Source: Blastocatellia bacterium
Lineage (GTDB): Bacteria > Acidobacteriota > Blastocatellia > HR10 > J050
DNA length: 64,000 nucleotides
Direction: 5' to 3'
NCBI GenBank assembly: GCA_025054955.1
Contig: JANWZE010000023.1
Location: 1-64,000, forward strand
This document shows positions 63,319 through 64,000 of this stretch, one piece after another. The notes beneath the pieces were generated by a model. It did not search any database and was not told the DNA's origin. It saw only the letters and a program-made list of their open reading frames with translations. Numbering within the stretch: position 1 is the stretch's first letter; each line of letters starts with the position of its first letter. A program made the translations under genes and the position numbers.

Positions 63319-64000
63319 TCACGGCCTGACGCGCACGCCGAATTCATTCAACACCTGCGGATCGCGCAAATTGCGCCGCCATTGCTCAAAGATCGGTCGC
63401 ACCGATGGGTCGGCCTTCATGGCAAATGATTCAACCAACCGATCCACGTCATTGATGTCAGCCTGCGTGACGGTCACAACGCCGCGCTCCACTAAGCCGC
63501 GCACGACGAAGAGATGGCGCTCCAATTTCGATTGCGTGGTCAACAAGAGGCTGGGATTCAACAGCATGATCCTCACCATTTCTGGCGAAACCTGATAGTA
63601 CTGCTGTATGAACGCGCGTCCTCTGGACGTTTGCGACAACACCTCATCACGGAAGCGATACAGTGTCGCCAATGTCTCATCGGCATTCTCTTGTCCCTCA
63701 ACAACCGTCTTGGCTGAACATCCACCCGGCGGTGGCGGCGGTGGCGGCGGCGCGTCCACAATCTCAAAATTACCGTTGCTCACATCAGCGACCAGTGGAT
63801 TATCGAAATTGGAAATCCGCACAACCGCCAGTATGGTTCCTGGACCCGTCACCGTCCACGGTTGCGAACCGTCATTGGCGGTGCTGACAAACAAGGTTTC
63901 AAATGGTCCACCGGGGCCGTTGCGCGATAGCTCAATCTTGACGTTGCTGATGCTGCCCGTGGTGCTCCAGCTTATGGTCTGCGTTGAGCCGACGGTCCAT
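63319..64000 (-). CDS. secreted protein, C-terminal part with Kre9/KNH-like and CFI-box-like domains (runs off the window)
   Basis: The frame is open to the window end, so the start is outside. The right edge encodes WTVGSTQTISWSTTGSISNV, the pattern of a Ser/Thr-rich Kre9/KNH-type beta domain that continues to about 63770. A run of eight prolines then leads to a helical domain beginning GGCSAKTVVEGQENA and containing YRFRDEVLSQTSRGRAFIQQ, which resembles C-terminal CFI-box-type domains (FRD..L..T..G). Likely exported or surface-attached. It ends 87 bp before the amidohydrolase start in the same direction, so the two may be co-transcribed. Confidence 0.7.
   Translation of the reverse strand, partial: WTVGSTQTISWSTTGSISNVKIELSRNGPGGPFETLFVSTANDGSQPWTVTGPGTILAVVRISNFDNPLVADVSNGNFEIVDAPPPPPPPPGGCSAKTVVEGQENADETLATLYRFRDEVLSQTSRGRAFIQQYYQVSPEMVRIMLLNPSLLLTTQSKLERHLFVVRGLVERGVVTVTQADINDVDRLVESFAMKADPSVRPIFEQWRRNLRDPQVLNEFGVRVRP

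Overview
The window looks like a piece of a bacterial chromosome of acidobacterial type (phylum Acidobacteriota, perhaps Blastocatellia-like). This is an inference from the gene families present: a very large TonB-dependent receptor with a carboxypeptidase-regulatory N-domain, an ASPIC/UnbV protein, CARDB and P-domain secreted proteins, S9 peptidases, many multihaem cytochromes, and intergenic DNA full of short dispersed repeats. No rRNA, tRNA, phage or transposase gene was seen.

Layout. 1-3.8 kb: a 216-bp tandem repeat array, a coiled-coil membrane protein, a shortened UnbV protein and a TPR protein. 4.2-11.1 kb: a secreted multidomain protein, a Cu-site-deficient SodC-like protein and a 1.1k-residue secreted CARDB protein. 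11.4-12.8 kb: an orphan NtrC-type regulator. 13.4-19.0 kb: a leftward run abcT-yicC-gmk-coaBC-udg, with no rpoZ between gmk and coaBC. 19.5-22.7 kb: the TonB receptor behind a near-perfect sigma-54 promoter. 22.9-26.9 kb: a degraded zone (frameshifted secretin-like gene, truncated DUF488 copy, glutamate-synthase-like gene whose N-terminus meets a repeat). 27-32.8 kb: maeB, a ferritin-like gene and a 2-oxoacid:ferredoxin oxidoreductase operon.

33-49 kb is the most coherent accessory region. It holds two CBS-domain proteins, a soluble histidine kinase, an NtrC-type activator and a run of haem proteins: an 11-haem cytochrome fused to a cytochrome b-like membrane domain, two small c-type cytochromes, an OmcA/MtrC-family decahaem protein, a NapC/NirT-like membrane cytochrome, an MtrA/DmsE-like decahaem protein and an MtrB/PioB-like outer-membrane barrel. 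Together they carry 39 CxxCH motifs and one CX3CH motif. Sequences fitting the sigma-54 core (GG-N10-GC) precede several transcription units here. The simplest reading is a sigma-54-controlled route that takes electrons from the quinone pool across the outer membrane, with the kinase/NtrC pair as the likely switch.

49-64 kb is mainly housekeeping: methionine salvage mtnB-mtnD-mtnC behind a strong sigma-70 promoter that almost abuts the start codon, an S9 peptidase, accA, a leftward ABC exporter-KHE1-like-thiE operon, a persulfide-dioxygenase/rhodanese protein, an amidohydrolase and the C-terminal part of a secreted protein running off the window. A 20-residue membrane peptide gene with a consensus promoter and a consensus ribosome binding site lies at 60.04-60.10 kb.

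Two kinds of repeat need attention. One is a set of dispersed palindromic, MITE-like elements, two families of which are fused or nested. The other is an unexplained pattern: at nine loci a different 25-41 bp sequence occurs exactly twice, always 70-72 bp apart, often across a start or stop codon.
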